DNA from: Myxococcus xanthus
GTDB lineage: Bacteria > Myxococcota > Myxococcia > Myxococcales > Myxococcaceae
Assembly (NCBI RefSeq): GCF_013116825.1
Contig: NZ_JABFNS010000041.1
Coordinates: 1 to 61,512 of the forward strand
Length of the DNA: 61,512 bases
Direction: 5' to 3'
The position numbers and the translations under genes were made by a program. Shown here in pieces: positions 8,342 to 18,243 of this stretch; within the stretch, counting starts at the first letter, position 1, and the number at the start of each line of letters is the position of its first letter. The notes below the pieces were generated by a model. That model worked only from the letters and a program-made list of their open reading frames with translations. It did not search any database and was not told where the DNA came from.

Positions 8342-9853
8342 TCAGAGCAGCCCTCCGGTGTCCCCGTCCTGGAGTGTGACGCTGCCCAGCACCGGCAGCT
8401 CGCGCACCGTCAGCTTCAGGTCCGCGGGCAGGCCGTTGAGCGTCAGGTCCATTCGCGCGTCGCCCAGCTTCCGGACGCCGGCCACGTCGCGGATGACGTT
8501 GAAGACGTCCGACCAGGCCACCTCTCCGGCGGGGAACCCCTGGGCGTCCTTGAGGTTGAAGCCGAAGTCGATGCGCGGGTTGGGCGTGCCGTCCGGCTCG
8601 CTGACGCGGAAGTACGCAGCCAGCGCCTGGCGGACTCGCGAGGCGACGTCCTGGGCCGAAGCGCCCTGGCGCAGGAAGAGGCGGGCGGAGACGTCCACGC
8701 GCCGGTACACCGGCTCCTGGACGCTGACCTGGAAGGTGAGGGTGCAGGGGTAGACTTCCGTCACCTGGCGCAGCACCTGGGCCTTGAGGGCTGGCGTGGG
8801 GACTCCGCCGCCCTTGGGCACCACGTAGAGGATGCCGGCGTTCTCCGGAATGCTGGCGTCCTCGTTGGACGTCAGCATGAGGGCGCGCGCCACGCTGGGC
8901 AGGCGTCGGGCGTTGATTTCGAAGTCCTCGCGGGAGACGGTGCGCGTCAGGGCCCGGAGACTCTCGGGGGCGAGCAGTTTCACCGAGGCCACCGTCTGCC
9001 TGTCCGCGCCACCCGAGGCGGGGGCGGGGTTGTGGACGGACACCTGCACCGCGTGGCCGTGGGCGTCCCGGAAGCTGCCCTCCACGACGACGAGGCGGCC
9101 CGCGTCGACGTTGCCGGCTGCGCCGCCGCCCGTCTTGTACACCACCGCCACGGTGCCGGCGGGAGGCAGGCCGTTGGTGCCGGTGCCGAACCGGACGATG
9201 GCCTTGTCCCCCTGATCCACCGAAGCAAGGAAGTGGGCGTCCGAGGCGCGGGAGTTGAGGAAGGTGTCCACCTCGGTGAAGGCACCCTGGGCGGAGGACA
9301 CGCGGGCGGAGCCGTCGAGGTAGGGGGCGAAGTCCAGGTGCGCTTCGAAGTCGGCGAGGCCGCGGGCGTCGAAGAGCTGGGTGTGCGTCTTCGAGTGCTC
9401 CACCACGGCGAGGGCGTGCGGTGGGTTGGCGCCGGCTGGAATGGTGGCGGACGAGAGGAGCTGGAAGCGGACGGCCTCCGTCACCTCCTGGGTGCGAACA
9501 ACGGTGCCGGCGAGGAAGGTGACGGGGGCGGCGGGAGGCTGGGCCAAGCGCAGCTCTACCTCGGCCGTGGCCGCCTGCGCGCCGTGAAGCCGGTAGCCCA
9601 GCATGCGCGCCAGGGCGATGACGTTGCGGCGCTGGGTGGCCGAAACGAGGCGAGACTCGCGGGCGAGGTGGTCCTGGTAGTTGCCAAGGACGTCGCCGAC
9701 GAAGGCGTACATCTCCAGCAGCAGGTTGCCGAAGCTGGCGACGTCGAAGTCCGTCCAGTCCGGGAAGACGCTCTTCACGAGCGCGACGAGGCGCGCGCGC
9801 AGGGCGTCGAAGTCGCGGTGGGTGTAGTCGGTGGACGCGGGGAGAAGTGGCAC
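8342..9853 (-). CDS. Baseplate J family protein
   Basis: The 503-residue protein matches the baseplate J/gp47 family. An N-terminal [13 protein letters not shown] and [32 protein letters not shown] segment is followed by [12 protein letters not shown], a long beta-rich middle ([25 protein letters not shown]) and a C-terminal [10 protein letters not shown] region. GTG at 9853 is preferred because it gives a 24-nt leader from element B with GGAGG in between; GTG at 9871 is the alternative. Normally it directly follows gp25, but here 12.5 kb of cargo and IS DNA separates them. A decayed piece of its 5' part lies at 20110-20302. Confidence 0.85.
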   Translation of the reverse strand: MPLLPASTDYTHRDFDALRARLVALVKSVFPDWTDFDVASFGNLLLEMYAFVGDVLGNYQDHLARESRLVSATQRRNVIALARMLGYRLHGAQAATAEVELRLAQPPAAPVTFLAGTVVRTQEVTEAVRFQLLSSATIPAGANPPHALAVVEHSKTHTQLFDARGLADFEAHLDFAPYLDGSARVSSAQGAFTEVDTFLNSRASDAHFLASVDQGDKAIVRFGTGTNGLPPAGTVAVVYKTGGGAAGNVDAGRLVVVEGSFRDAHGHAVQVSVHNPAPASGGADRQTVASVKLLAPESLRALTRTVSREDFEINARRLPSVARALMLTSNEDASIPENAGILYVVPKGGGVPTPALKAQVLRQVTEVYPCTLTFQVSVQEPVYRRVDVSARLFLRQGASAQDVASRVRQALAAYFRVSEPDGTPNPRIDFGFNLKDAQGFPAGEVAWSDVFNVIRDVAGVRKLGDARMDLTLNGLPADLKLTVRELPVLGSVTLQDGDTGGLL

Positions 9854-9876
9854 GTCGGCGAAGGCCTCCACCGGGA

Positions 9877-9912
9877 GACAAAGGCCTTGGGCTGAGTTCC
9901 CTTCGGGGACAT
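9877..9912 (-). promoter_or_regulatory. Late promoter-like element B
   Basis: On the minus strand it reads ATGTCCCCGA, a 15-nt middle, then AAGGCCTTTGTCTC. The gap between GTCCCC and CTTTGTC is 21 nt, longer than the usual 16-17. It stands directly before baseplate J and so would drive the unit down to 5360. The glycosyltransferase cargo begins about 200 nt away on the other strand. Confidence 0.6.
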
Positions 9913-10107
9913 TTCAGCCGGCTTCGGGTGGCGGCGGCGTCGCTGTGGCAAGACAGTGAGTCAGCGGGGGCTCTGCGATTCTCCCGCTTCTATGTTGGCC
10001 ATGGGGCGGACAAACTCGTTGGCGACATGACGCTTGCCCTCTTCAGCCGCCGTCCTCGTGGATTTCCGGTTGCTTCTGCTGCTGTTTCCTCGCTCGAACT
10101 GGAGGAG

Positions 10108-10941
10108 ATGCCTCGATTGAAGAGCATTTCCGTCGTCGTCCCAGTTCGGGACAACCCACATGGACTCGCTCGGTTGGGAACGTGGTGGCGAGGGCTTGGT
10201 GAAGACCAACGGCCGTTAGAGCTCATCGTTGTGGATGACGCCTCTCATGTGCCTGTTGAGTTCGTAGCTGAGGAGGTTCGCATTCTCCAAGGGGGAGGCC
10301 GTGGGCCAGCATGTGCTCGCAACGTGGGGTGGCGCGCAGCAAAGGGGCCGTGGGTGGCCTTTCTTGACTCGGATTGTCTGCCTGCTGCCGGGTGGCCTGC
10401 TAGCTTCGCGGCTGGGTGGAGGGGGGAGGTTGCTGTCCAGGGCGCCGTACGGGCGATGGGAAAGGATTGGCTGTCGAGTTACTATGAGAGCCAGGGCGTC
10501 CTTCGGCCCATGGCTTGGACCGAAGATGGCCGCCCTCAGTACCTCATCTCAGCGAATTGTCTCGTGCATCGGGATGCATTGGAGCGAATAGGCGGGTTTG
10601 GAGAACGTTTTCCTCTTGCTGCCGGCGAGGACGTAGACCTGGGCTTGCGGCTGTCGCAGATAGGGGAGTTGAGGTGGTGTGCTGACGCCAGTGTGGCTCA
10701 TGACTTCGAGCCTTCAATGCGCGCCTTCGTCAGACGCTTTCTCAGGTATGGACGAGGCAATCGGATGCTGGCGGAAGGGCAACCGGAGTCCACCGGAGAT
10801 TTCTTCAGCCCGAGACCGTTTCTGCCGTTGTTGCGTAGGCCAGAGAACTTTCTGCTAGCTGGGCTAGCGTTCGTGGCGCTCGGTGTGGGGTGGATCCTCG
10901 AAGGCCACGGCACCAAGCCTCCTTCCAAGGGGTCACTGTAG
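10108..10941 (+). CDS. Family 2 glycosyltransferase (cargo)
   Basis: The 277-residue protein has a GT-A fold start, ISVVVPVRDNPHGL, then ELIVVDDASH with the nucleotide-binding Asp pair. RGPACARNVGWRAAKG and WVAFLDSDC supply the DxD metal site. A GFGERFPLAAGEDVDLGLRL motif matches the acceptor-side ED of GT2 enzymes. A hydrophobic segment near the C-terminus (FLLAGLAFVALGVGWIL) could anchor it. ATG at 10108 is used because the domain starts there, though its GGAGG is only 2 nt away; ATG at 10027 is possible. A prophage-borne transferase may alter host surface sugars, which would be inference. Confidence 0.75.
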   Translation: MPRLKSISVVVPVRDNPHGLARLGTWWRGLGEDQRPLELIVVDDASHVPVEFVAEEVRILQGGGRGPACARNVGWRAAKGPWVAFLDSDCLPAAGWPASFAAGWRGEVAVQGAVRAMGKDWLSSYYESQGVLRPMAWTEDGRPQYLISANCLVHRDALERIGGFGERFPLAAGEDVDLGLRLSQIGELRWCADASVAHDFEPSMRAFVRRFLRYGRGNRMLAEGQPESTGDFFSPRPFLPLLRRPENFLLAGLAFVALGVGWILEGHGTKPPSKGSL

Positions 10942-10946
10942 GGGGA

Positions 10947-10962
10947 CTGAGAGTCATCTCAG
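10947..10962 (+). terminator. Weak hairpin after the glycosyltransferase
   Basis: CTGAGA and TCTCAG form a 6-bp stem with a 4-nt loop, 5 nt after the TAG of the glycosyltransferase gene. There is no T-run after it, so it may only help termination or protect the mRNA 3' end. Confidence 0.3.
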
Positions 10963-11072
10963 CCGTGGCCGCTTAATCTCAGCCCCTCTACACCCGCCCG
11001 CCGCCCTCAAACGGGCCCCCGTCTGTTCTATACTTTGGATCGCGTGTTCGGCATGACATAGGAGCTTGCTCG

Positions 11073-11120
11073 ATGCATCACGTTGATGAGTACTTTGACG
11101 CGTTCAAACATGCGGCGTAG
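11073..11120 (+). pseudogene. Possible 5' stub of a gene cut off by an IS end
   Basis: After a TAGGAGC ribosome-binding-like site an ATG opens a 15-codon frame (MHHVDEYFDAFKHAA) that ends in TAG, 10 nt before the IS66-like end at 11131. Upstream, TCTATACTTTGG could be a promoter -10 region. The stub looks like the start of a host or phage gene whose remainder was lost when the IS-bounded island arrived. The evidence is thin. Confidence 0.25.
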
Positions 11121-11130
11121 AAGTCGGTTG

Positions 11131-11345
11131 GTAACTGTTCAGGGTGGTGTTGATGCCCACGTCGCGGTGTGCCACCCGTGGCGATGCACACGAAAAAACT
11201 TGCGACGCTGGAAGCGAAGATTGAAAGGCGAGTTCGTGAGCACCTGGCGGCGCAGCAACTCTTGGTGAGGGCTGCGGTGGAGCGCGCATTCGCAACACGG
11301 ACTGCCTCGCCAGAGGAGGCAACGCAGCGGCGAAGACGCTGGCCG
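11131..11345 (+). mobile_element. IS66-like left-end remnant
   Basis: The piece begins GTAACTGTTCA, close to the GTAACCGTTCA that starts the full IS at 18244. About 50 nt in it has GCCACCCGTGGCG, matching GCCACTCGTGGCG in the full IS, and then a 55-codon frame (MHTKKLATLEAKI...) from 11183. It stops abruptly where the truncated LysR gene begins. It looks like the left end of a related IS66-type element that lost its transposase and right end. Confidence 0.4.
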
Positions 11346-11821
11346 TGATCCCGGTGTACACCGAAGCCTTCTCGATCGTGTGCTCGCCACGCCATCCGTT
11401 CGCGCAGCGCCGCCGCGTACGCTGGGCGGAGCTCGTCGACGCCGGCTGGGCGCTTCCGGTCCAGGGCACGCCGCTGCGGCAGCTGATGGACGGAATCTTC
11501 GTTCGCAACGGCGTCCTGCGGCCGCGGGCCGTCGTCGAATGCAGCGGCTACGAGCAGACGCGGCATGTGGTCTCGCACAGCGCGCTCGTCGGCGTGCTGC
11601 CGCGTCCGCTGGCGTTGCACGGCAAGGCGCACGGCGAGCTCGCGCTACTGCGCGCGAAGCTCGACGGCGAGTTCGCGCCGATCAGCCTGCTCTACCGCAA
11701 GGAGGTCGACCAGCCGCCGCTGGTTCTCGGCTTCGCCGGGATCGTCCGCGATCTCGCCCGGTCGATGCGTCTCGCGGTCGTCGATGCGCAAACGGCATCG
11801 ATGCCGTCTCGTCGACTCTGA
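11346..11821 (+). pseudogene. LysR-type regulator, C-terminal fragment
   Basis: The frame encodes the second half of a LysR substrate-binding domain: FSIVCSPRHPFAQRRRVRW, GYEQTRHVVSHSALVGVLP and an ending near the C-terminus. The N-terminal helix-turn-helix and the first effector lobe are absent. The break coincides with the IS66-like remnant at 11345, so the gene was cut at that junction. The many GATCG strings match the neighbouring large genes and differ from the phage DNA. It is unlikely to be functional. Confidence 0.65.
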
Positions 11822-11827
11822 GCCGAG

Positions 11828-14074
11828 TCACGCCCCCAGCGCCGCCAGCACGATCGACACCGTGACGAAATCGCCCTGCACGCCGCCTTCGAGGACACGC
11901 TGCACGCCGATCGTCACCGTGCGATCGACGTGCGCGGGGATCGGAAGCGGAAGTACGTCGTAGAGCACGTCGCCGCCCGCCGGCTGCTGCGCACCGTAGG
12001 TCCCGGTCGCGCCGCGGCGAGGGAACTGCGCGGCCGGGATGTTGCCGTCGGCCCACCAGACGGTGTAGAGCCCGGCGGAAGGCGGCGTCGTGAAGCGCAG
12101 CTTGATCATGGTGCGCCGGTAGAAATCGAGTCCCAGCACGTCGACGACGAACGGCGGCGGCACGACCGGCACCGTCGGAACGCGTACGATCGTGGCGGCG
12201 GTTCCGAACGGTCCGACGCGGCCGAGGAACGCGACGCGCGCGCTGTACGACTCGACGACGAGGCCCCCGGGCGCGGGCAACGCTTCGGCGAACACGAGCT
12301 CGTCGGGCAATCCCACCGCTGCGAACGTCGCGACGTGCATCCAGAGGGCCGGCGCGAACGGGTCCTGCGCGAGCCGCGCAGTGTCGGCGCCGAAGAGCGT
12401 GACCGGCGAGCCGTTGTCCGGGATCGCGATGTCGACGGTCGACGCACCGGAGGCGACGATGGTGTCGCTGAACGCACCGACCGACAACGTGCCGCCGACG
12501 AAATCGGCCAGCCCGGCGACACCGGTCACGTTGACGCGATAGAGGCCGGGCGAAACCGGCCACGGACCGCTCGCTGTGGCGTTCGCCGTACGGGGCGCGA
12601 TCGTGCGGCGATAGACGAACACCTGGCCGCCGGCATGCTCGACGATCGGATCGGGCTGCCAATCCGGGATGTCCGGGCGCCCTCTCGCGCGCCGGATGCG
12701 CGTCAATCCCGACTCGTGGACGCCGCTCTCGAGCGGCGGCGCCATCGGCGCGTGGTGCAACGCGAGCGGCGTGACCGTCGACCACGCCGACTTCGCACTG
12801 ACGCGATCCCACGCATCGATGGCGCGGGCGCGCGATCGCAGCGTCACGTCGATGAACGCGACGTCGAAGTTGCGCGCGACGCTCCCCTGCAGCGGCGGAT
12901 CGTCGATGCGTCGCGACCGGCTCATGAACGTCGTGGTGCGCGCGGGCGAGCCGGTCGCGGCGCTGGCGCCGACGACTTCCTCGACTTCGACGCCGAGCGC
13001 GCGCGGATCGCTCTGCAGCCATGCGAGCGTCGCGCGCACGTTGTAGTCGCCGTCGAACGCGAGGATCGGCGTGAACTGCGCGAGCGACGGAGAGGAGCCG
13101 GGCACGCCGCTACCCGGGAACACCGTGCGCTTCGCTCGCAGCCGGACCTCGGGGTCGACGTACCACGGCGCACTCGGCGCCGCCAGCGCCGGGGCCGGCC
13201 AGGGCGCGCATACGACGAGATTGCTGCGTCCGGTGGGACCGTCCCGATCGCGCACGCGATACGCCATCAGCGTGCCGGGTGGTTCCTTCAGGATCGCGTC
13301 GCCGAGGTGGTCGAGGGCGCAAACGCTCTCGCGCGGACCGTCGAAGAACGCGAAGCCGCCGAGCAGCGCGAACTCCCATCGCAGGCCGAGAACGATCTGC
13401 ACAGCTTCCCACGCGGTTGGCGTGCCGGGCTCTTCGGTCGCGGGTGACGAGACGTTCGCGGCATCGACGGTATCGACGAGCTCGCTCCATTCGGTCGTGG
13501 CGATCGTGACCGGCATGCCGTAGCGCGCGGCGATCGTGGCCAGCGGCTCGGCATAGGTCGCCGCGACCTCGATCTCGGCGATCGGCTGGAACGGAAGGCC
13601 GTGGCTCTTGAAGAGGTCGAGCACGTGCAGGTTCGACAGCATCGCCCACGTCGCATAGATGTCGACGCGGTCGAGGAGCGCGGCTTCCGCATACACCGAC
13701 TCGCCGCTCGTGACGAGCCGGTCGTATGCGACCACGCCGCTCGCCGCATCGCGGATCACGATGCGCGCCGGCGACCCCTGGTAATCGAAGCGGATGCCCT
13801 GCACCGGCGCCCGAAGCGTGTACGCGTACGGCGGCACGAAGCCGAACACCGACACGTCCGGTCGCGCTTCCCACCAATCGTACGGATACTGCGCCGACGC
13901 CAGCGGATGCTGGTACAGATCCTTCGGATCCAGGGGCGCGCGCTCGACGACGATCCGCTTCGGCAGGCCGAGATAGCTGCCGGCGACGATCGCCTGCACC
14001 GGGTAGTGCCAGCGCAACCGGTGACCGCGCGGCTTGTCGTCGATCCAGCCGAGCGCCGAAAGATGGATCCTCAT
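11828..14074 (-). CDS. Large protein of unknown function (748 aa), island gene 2
   Basis: I do not recognise this family. The protein begins MRIHLSALGWIDDKPRGHRLRWHYP and lacks a signal peptide. Stretches such as RIVIRDAASGVVAYDRLV, LDRVDIYATWAM and SPGLYRVNVTGVAGLADF suggest many beta-sandwich domains, as in adhesins, fibres or large structural proteins. Its ATG overlaps the TGA of the 1328-residue gene by 4 nt, so the two form one operon. It converges on the LysR fragment with 6 nt between stops. GATCG-rich codon use differs from the phage genes and suggests transfer. Confidence 0.7.
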   Translation of the reverse strand: MRIHLSALGWIDDKPRGHRLRWHYPVQAIVAGSYLGLPKRIVVERAPLDPKDLYQHPLASAQYPYDWWEARPDVSVFGFVPPYAYTLRAPVQGIRFDYQGSPARIVIRDAASGVVAYDRLVTSGESVYAEAALLDRVDIYATWAMLSNLHVLDLFKSHGLPFQPIAEIEVAATYAEPLATIAARYGMPVTIATTEWSELVDTVDAANVSSPATEEPGTPTAWEAVQIVLGLRWEFALLGGFAFFDGPRESVCALDHLGDAILKEPPGTLMAYRVRDRDGPTGRSNLVVCAPWPAPALAAPSAPWYVDPEVRLRAKRTVFPGSGVPGSSPSLAQFTPILAFDGDYNVRATLAWLQSDPRALGVEVEEVVGASAATGSPARTTTFMSRSRRIDDPPLQGSVARNFDVAFIDVTLRSRARAIDAWDRVSAKSAWSTVTPLALHHAPMAPPLESGVHESGLTRIRRARGRPDIPDWQPDPIVEHAGGQVFVYRRTIAPRTANATASGPWPVSPGLYRVNVTGVAGLADFVGGTLSVGAFSDTIVASGASTVDIAIPDNGSPVTLFGADTARLAQDPFAPALWMHVATFAAVGLPDELVFAEALPAPGGLVVESYSARVAFLGRVGPFGTAATIVRVPTVPVVPPPFVVDVLGLDFYRRTMIKLRFTTPPSAGLYTVWWADGNIPAAQFPRRGATGTYGAQQPAGGDVLYDVLPLPIPAHVDRTVTIGVQRVLEGGVQGDFVTVSIVLAALGA

Positions 14075-17000
14075 GCTTCGTCTCCTTCGCTCGGCTGGCC
14101 GATGAACGGGCTGGCTGGCGCGGCTTCATCGCCTGCTCCCAAGCGCGCGATCGACGCGACCAGCCGCGCCTCGACCTCGTGCGCGGGAAGATCGAGCAGC
14201 GCGGCTTCCTCCCAGATCTTCGGATCGAACTTGACGTACTTCAGCGCAAGCTCGATCAGGTCGAACCGGATGCCGCCGTGCGTGCCCGGCAACGGCCAGT
14301 CCGCGCCGAACGGCTGGATGAACCGCAGCTTCACAACTTCGGGTCCGGGCCCGACGAGCACCGACGGGCGCAGAGACGGCAAGCCCGCCGCCGATGCGTC
14401 GAACGAGAGCGTCAACAGGTACTCGCCGCGCGGCAGTCGCGTCGGAACGCCGGCGAGCGAGCCGGTGAGCAGCGCCGCGCTGCCGTCCGCGTTCGGCAGG
14501 ACGCCGACCGAAAGCTGCAGCTTGCGGCGATGCGCGTATCCGGTGGGACAGCCGTTGGCGGGAACGACGTGCGACACCGAGAGCGCGATCGTCACGCGCC
14601 GCCAGTCGACCGGCTCGGGCGTTCGCAACCACAACGCGAACGGACGGTTCGCGCTGTCGACGATCGCTTCGATCGTCGTGGCCGTGACCGGATCCTGCAC
14701 GCCGATCAGCGGATCGGTTGCGCTGCCGAAGCGGGCGCCGGTGGCGGCGGCGAACCGCGCGAAGCGAACCGCGGCATTCGCGTCGAGCGGCCCGAGCTCG
14801 GCCGAGAGGCTCGCCGGCAGCCGCCACGAGATCGGCGGCGACGTCAGCTCGACCGGATACGGCGGCAGCGGGAAGATCACGTCGGGAAGGGGCAGCAGCG
14901 GCTCGTAGGGCAACGCGACCTTCGCCTGGAGCTTCGGCAGCGGATCGATGCCCTTGGCCAGCTCGTAGACCTCGGCGTGCCAGGGCAACTTCTTCGGCGC
15001 GATCGTTGTACATGCAGGCGCGACGTGACGGCCCTCCGCGTCGTAGCGCACGGCGACGCAGCCTTGCGGCCAGGCGAGGTGCGAGCGAAAGTCGGCGAAC
15101 GCGGAAACGTATCCGGTCCACTCGTCGAGCTTGAGCTCGCCCTGTCCGGGATGCGCGACCAGCACCTCGAGCTTCGCCATGCCGGCCTGCGGTGGAAGCG
15201 CAGCCATCACCAGCTCGGCATCGGCGGGCACCGTGCCGCCGTTCGCCGCAATCCAGTTCTGGCTCTGCGGCAACATTGAGCTCGAGCCGTCCGGTACGGC
15301 GGTCGGGGCCACTTGCTCCTTCACTTCGCCGCCCGCTTCATAGATCAGGTGGAGCTTCAGCGGCGCCGACGAGAAGATCGCGCCGATGTACGACACGAGG
15401 AAGCGCACCGCGACGTGGTAGCTGCGGTAGAGCGGGAAGCCGATGCCGAAGAGCGTCGGATTCCATGCCGACGCGGTCCACGTCGTCCACGGATGCTGCT
15501 GCCGCGCGAACGGCCGCACATCGCCGAACGTCGAGTGATGGACGTACGGCCGCGTGGTCTCCGGGTACGTGACCTCGAACTCCTGCTCGGCATGCCAGGC
15601 GATCGCCGGCGCGGACGGATAGATATCCGGATGGGCGCTGAATTCTTCGTGGACGGCACTCGAGTTGCCCGCCACGCTCAACCGATAGCGACCCGGCACG
15701 AGGATCGTCTTCTCGGTCGCCCCGCCGACCGTCTTGCGCGCTTCGCGATACCTCACCGCGTAGACCAGGAGATCGCCGCCGCTCGCCTTCGCGAACGCAA
15801 AGTGCGTTACAGGCGTCGTGAACGCGAAGTACTGCGCGACGAGGTTGAACGAGCCGTAGAGCTGCCCGACCGGGAAGACACCGGCCACCGATGCGGTCGG
15901 CGACGTCACCAGCGACTCGCCGTCGAGCTTCTCGTGCGCGGTGATGACGAACAGGATGATCTCGTCGACCGGAATCTCGTTGCCGAGCGCGTCGACGACG
16001 CGCAGCTTGATGTCGTTGCCGCGCAGCACGCGTGTCGGTACGGCCGGCGCGAAGCTCGGGTCGAGCGTGGCGCTTCCCGCTCTCGGAACCACGTGCAGGT
16101 CGCCGAACGCGCGGTCCGCCGAGAACGTGTGTGCGGGACCGTAGCCGAAGAAGACGTCGACGACCTTCGGCGGCGTCGCGCTGGTCCAGGTCGCGATGTC
16201 GGTGTGCGGCGTCAGCCAGGTGAGCGGATCGGTACCGAGCACGTGCAGTTGCGTCGTGCCGCCACCCGGTCCGTCGGCCCAGAGCGCCTTCACGTTCGGG
16301 ACGAGGGTGTCGTGCGTGAGGTCGCGCAGCTCGAGCTTCGTCAGCGTGTGCGCGACGTTGTAGCCGGCCTGGTTCACCGGGCTGACGATCGGGCCGATGA
16401 TCGCTCCGGTCGCGTCGGTGACGCGCGCCTGGAACGGCACGACCAGCTCGAGATCGGGCCACGGCTTCGCGCCGTCGAGATCCCATTGCTGGTCGGACAC
16501 GACGTGCGTGGCGATGATGTGCTGCGCCTGCATGGTCGGGAACCCGCCCGCGATCGCCTCGCCGGCGAGCAGCGGAGCGCTGATCTTCGGCGGCGTCGCG
16601 ATGTCGTCGCCCCACTTCTTCGAGCCCGACACGTCCGGGATCGGCCAGGGAAGGTCGAGCGTGACCTTCATCTCGAACGTGAACAGCGTCGGCTGAGGCA
16701 GGTAGACGGTCGGCGTCGCCTCGCCCTTCAGCAGGAACGAGAACTTCCACACCTTGATGCCGAGCTCGCCGAGCACGCTGAGCCGTGCACGTACGAGCAT
16801 CGGATCCCAGCCGATGTAGGCGGCGAGCGCGACCGCGAGTCGAGCGACGAGGCGGATGATCTTCGCGATCCTGTACTCGCCGCCGAGGCCGACTTTCGCA
16901 CCGAACGCGACGCGGTGGTGGTTGATGCGCAGGTACGCTTCGGCCTTCTCCGAGAACAGGATGTTGATGACCGGGACGTCGGTGAGAACCTCAAGGTAGC

Positions 17001-18057
17001 ACGGCTTGGTCTCGGTGCCGAGATCGAAGAACCATGCGGTCGGATCGCTGAACGAGAAGAATCCGTCGAGCTGGCCGAAGCCCTTGAGCAGCGTGGCGAA
17101 GCCGCCGTCGGAGAGATCCTCCGGCGGCGCCTTGATCTCGACTTTCACGCCCGCGCCGAGTGCGAGCGATGCGGACGCGATATCGATGACGAAATAGCCC
17201 TCGACGCCGAAGCCCTTCCGGCGCAGGAGCACGCCCTTGCCGCCGAGGATGATCGCGCCGCCCGGGACGAGAAACGCGAGGCCGATCGGGTTCAGCTCGA
17301 AGATGAAGCCCTGGTCGGCGATCGTGCACAACACCGTCTTGATGCCGACGCCGACCGCCGTCCGGTCGATCGGCCCGGGCTGCCAGCGATCGATCGCATG
17401 GTTGCGCGCCCATGCGACATAGTCCTTCGCGGTCGGGCTCGTGACCGGCTGGCCGGTGTCGGTCTCGAGATGCGCGACGAAGTTGTACGCGAAGTCGCCG
17501 CCGATGCCTCGCAGGCCGAGTCCGGTCGGTCCGAGCGGAATCGCCGCGCCCGGTGGAAGCTCCGCGTTGAGCTCGAGGACTATTCCGCGTTCGCTGATGC
17601 CCCCGTAGATGGCCGCACCGATCTTCAGCGGCACGAGCTTGAGCGAGCCCAGTCCCAGCCACGCACCGCTGTCGTATCCGAAGCCGAGGCTGCCCTCGAA
17701 GGCGGACTTCTTCTCGACGCGCAGTTCGCCGAGCACGTCGATCCACCGCTTGATCTTCACGGCCGACGTCGCCGACGAGAGATCGATCTCGGACCGCGAC
17801 ACCGCCACTTCCAGCCGCATGAAGGGCGTGATGCCCGAGAACGTGAAGGCGCCGCGGACCAGCACCTGGAACGTGTCGGCAGCGAGATCGACGCCGGTGA
17901 CGCGGATCAACGGCGTCGTCGAGAGCTGGTCGCCCGCCTGCAGGCTCTGGAGCTTCTCGCGGATCTTCTGCTCGGCAAGCGCCGAGAGGTCGTTGAAGAA
18001 GTCGTTCAACGCCTTCCAGATCGCTTCGCGGACCAGCTTCTCGAACCAGTCGAACAT
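14071..18057 (-). CDS. Very large protein of unknown function (1328 aa), island gene 1
   Basis: The protein starts MFDWFEKLVREAIWKALNDF, an amphipathic helix, with ATG at 18057. The longer upstream frame is only a shadow of the IS transposase. Residues 40-480 are Gly-rich beta strands (ELPPGAAIPLGPTGLGLRG, VPGGAIILGGKGVLLRRKG, ASLALGAGVKVEIKAPPEDL). They recall DUF6603-type domains, a tentative match. The C-terminal 800 residues look like further beta domains. There is no signal peptide. It is the first gene of a two-gene operon with the 748-residue protein. A structural or cell-surface role is possible, and function is unknown. Confidence 0.7.
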   Translation of the reverse strand: MFDWFEKLVREAIWKALNDFFNDLSALAEQKIREKLQSLQAGDQLSTTPLIRVTGVDLAADTFQVLVRGAFTFSGITPFMRLEVAVSRSEIDLSSATSAVKIKRWIDVLGELRVEKKSAFEGSLGFGYDSGAWLGLGSLKLVPLKIGAAIYGGISERGIVLELNAELPPGAAIPLGPTGLGLRGIGGDFAYNFVAHLETDTGQPVTSPTAKDYVAWARNHAIDRWQPGPIDRTAVGVGIKTVLCTIADQGFIFELNPIGLAFLVPGGAIILGGKGVLLRRKGFGVEGYFVIDIASASLALGAGVKVEIKAPPEDLSDGGFATLLKGFGQLDGFFSFSDPTAWFFDLGTETKPCYLEVLTDVPVINILFSEKAEAYLRINHHRVAFGAKVGLGGEYRIAKIIRLVARLAVALAAYIGWDPMLVRARLSVLGELGIKVWKFSFLLKGEATPTVYLPQPTLFTFEMKVTLDLPWPIPDVSGSKKWGDDIATPPKISAPLLAGEAIAGGFPTMQAQHIIATHVVSDQQWDLDGAKPWPDLELVVPFQARVTDATGAIIGPIVSPVNQAGYNVAHTLTKLELRDLTHDTLVPNVKALWADGPGGGTTQLHVLGTDPLTWLTPHTDIATWTSATPPKVVDVFFGYGPAHTFSADRAFGDLHVVPRAGSATLDPSFAPAVPTRVLRGNDIKLRVVDALGNEIPVDEIILFVITAHEKLDGESLVTSPTASVAGVFPVGQLYGSFNLVAQYFAFTTPVTHFAFAKASGGDLLVYAVRYREARKTVGGATEKTILVPGRYRLSVAGNSSAVHEEFSAHPDIYPSAPAIAWHAEQEFEVTYPETTRPYVHHSTFGDVRPFARQQHPWTTWTASAWNPTLFGIGFPLYRSYHVAVRFLVSYIGAIFSSAPLKLHLIYEAGGEVKEQVAPTAVPDGSSSMLPQSQNWIAANGGTVPADAELVMAALPPQAGMAKLEVLVAHPGQGELKLDEWTGYVSAFADFRSHLAWPQGCVAVRYDAEGRHVAPACTTIAPKKLPWHAEVYELAKGIDPLPKLQAKVALPYEPLLPLPDVIFPLPPYPVELTSPPISWRLPASLSAELGPLDANAAVRFARFAAATGARFGSATDPLIGVQDPVTATTIEAIVDSANRPFALWLRTPEPVDWRRVTIALSVSHVVPANGCPTGYAHRRKLQLSVGVLPNADGSAALLTGSLAGVPTRLPRGEYLLTLSFDASAAGLPSLRPSVLVGPGPEVVKLRFIQPFGADWPLPGTHGGIRFDLIELALKYVKFDPKIWEEAALLDLPAHEVEARLVASIARLGAGDEAAPASPFIGQPSEGDEA

Positions 18058-18243
18058 GCGGCTCCCCCGTTCGCGTTGCGACGCGTTCCCGGCGTGAATG
18101 CGATCCCGGCCTGCTCGCGCACGATTGCGGCAGTCGCAACCGCGCCTGGTCCCCATCCGTGGAGCGATGGACGCTACGCAGAACGAGGGGGCCGCGCAAC
18201 GGGAGTGGCCTGCGCATCGTGAGACCCGTCCAGTATTCCAATG

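Noticed and set aside
11346-11821. Functional LysR regulator
   Set aside because: The helix-turn-helix half is absent and the break coincides with an IS-like remnant.
15313-18222. Plus-strand frame of 969 codons
   Set aside because: It is the antisense of the 1328-residue island gene, with Arg/Asp/Val-rich nonsense composition.
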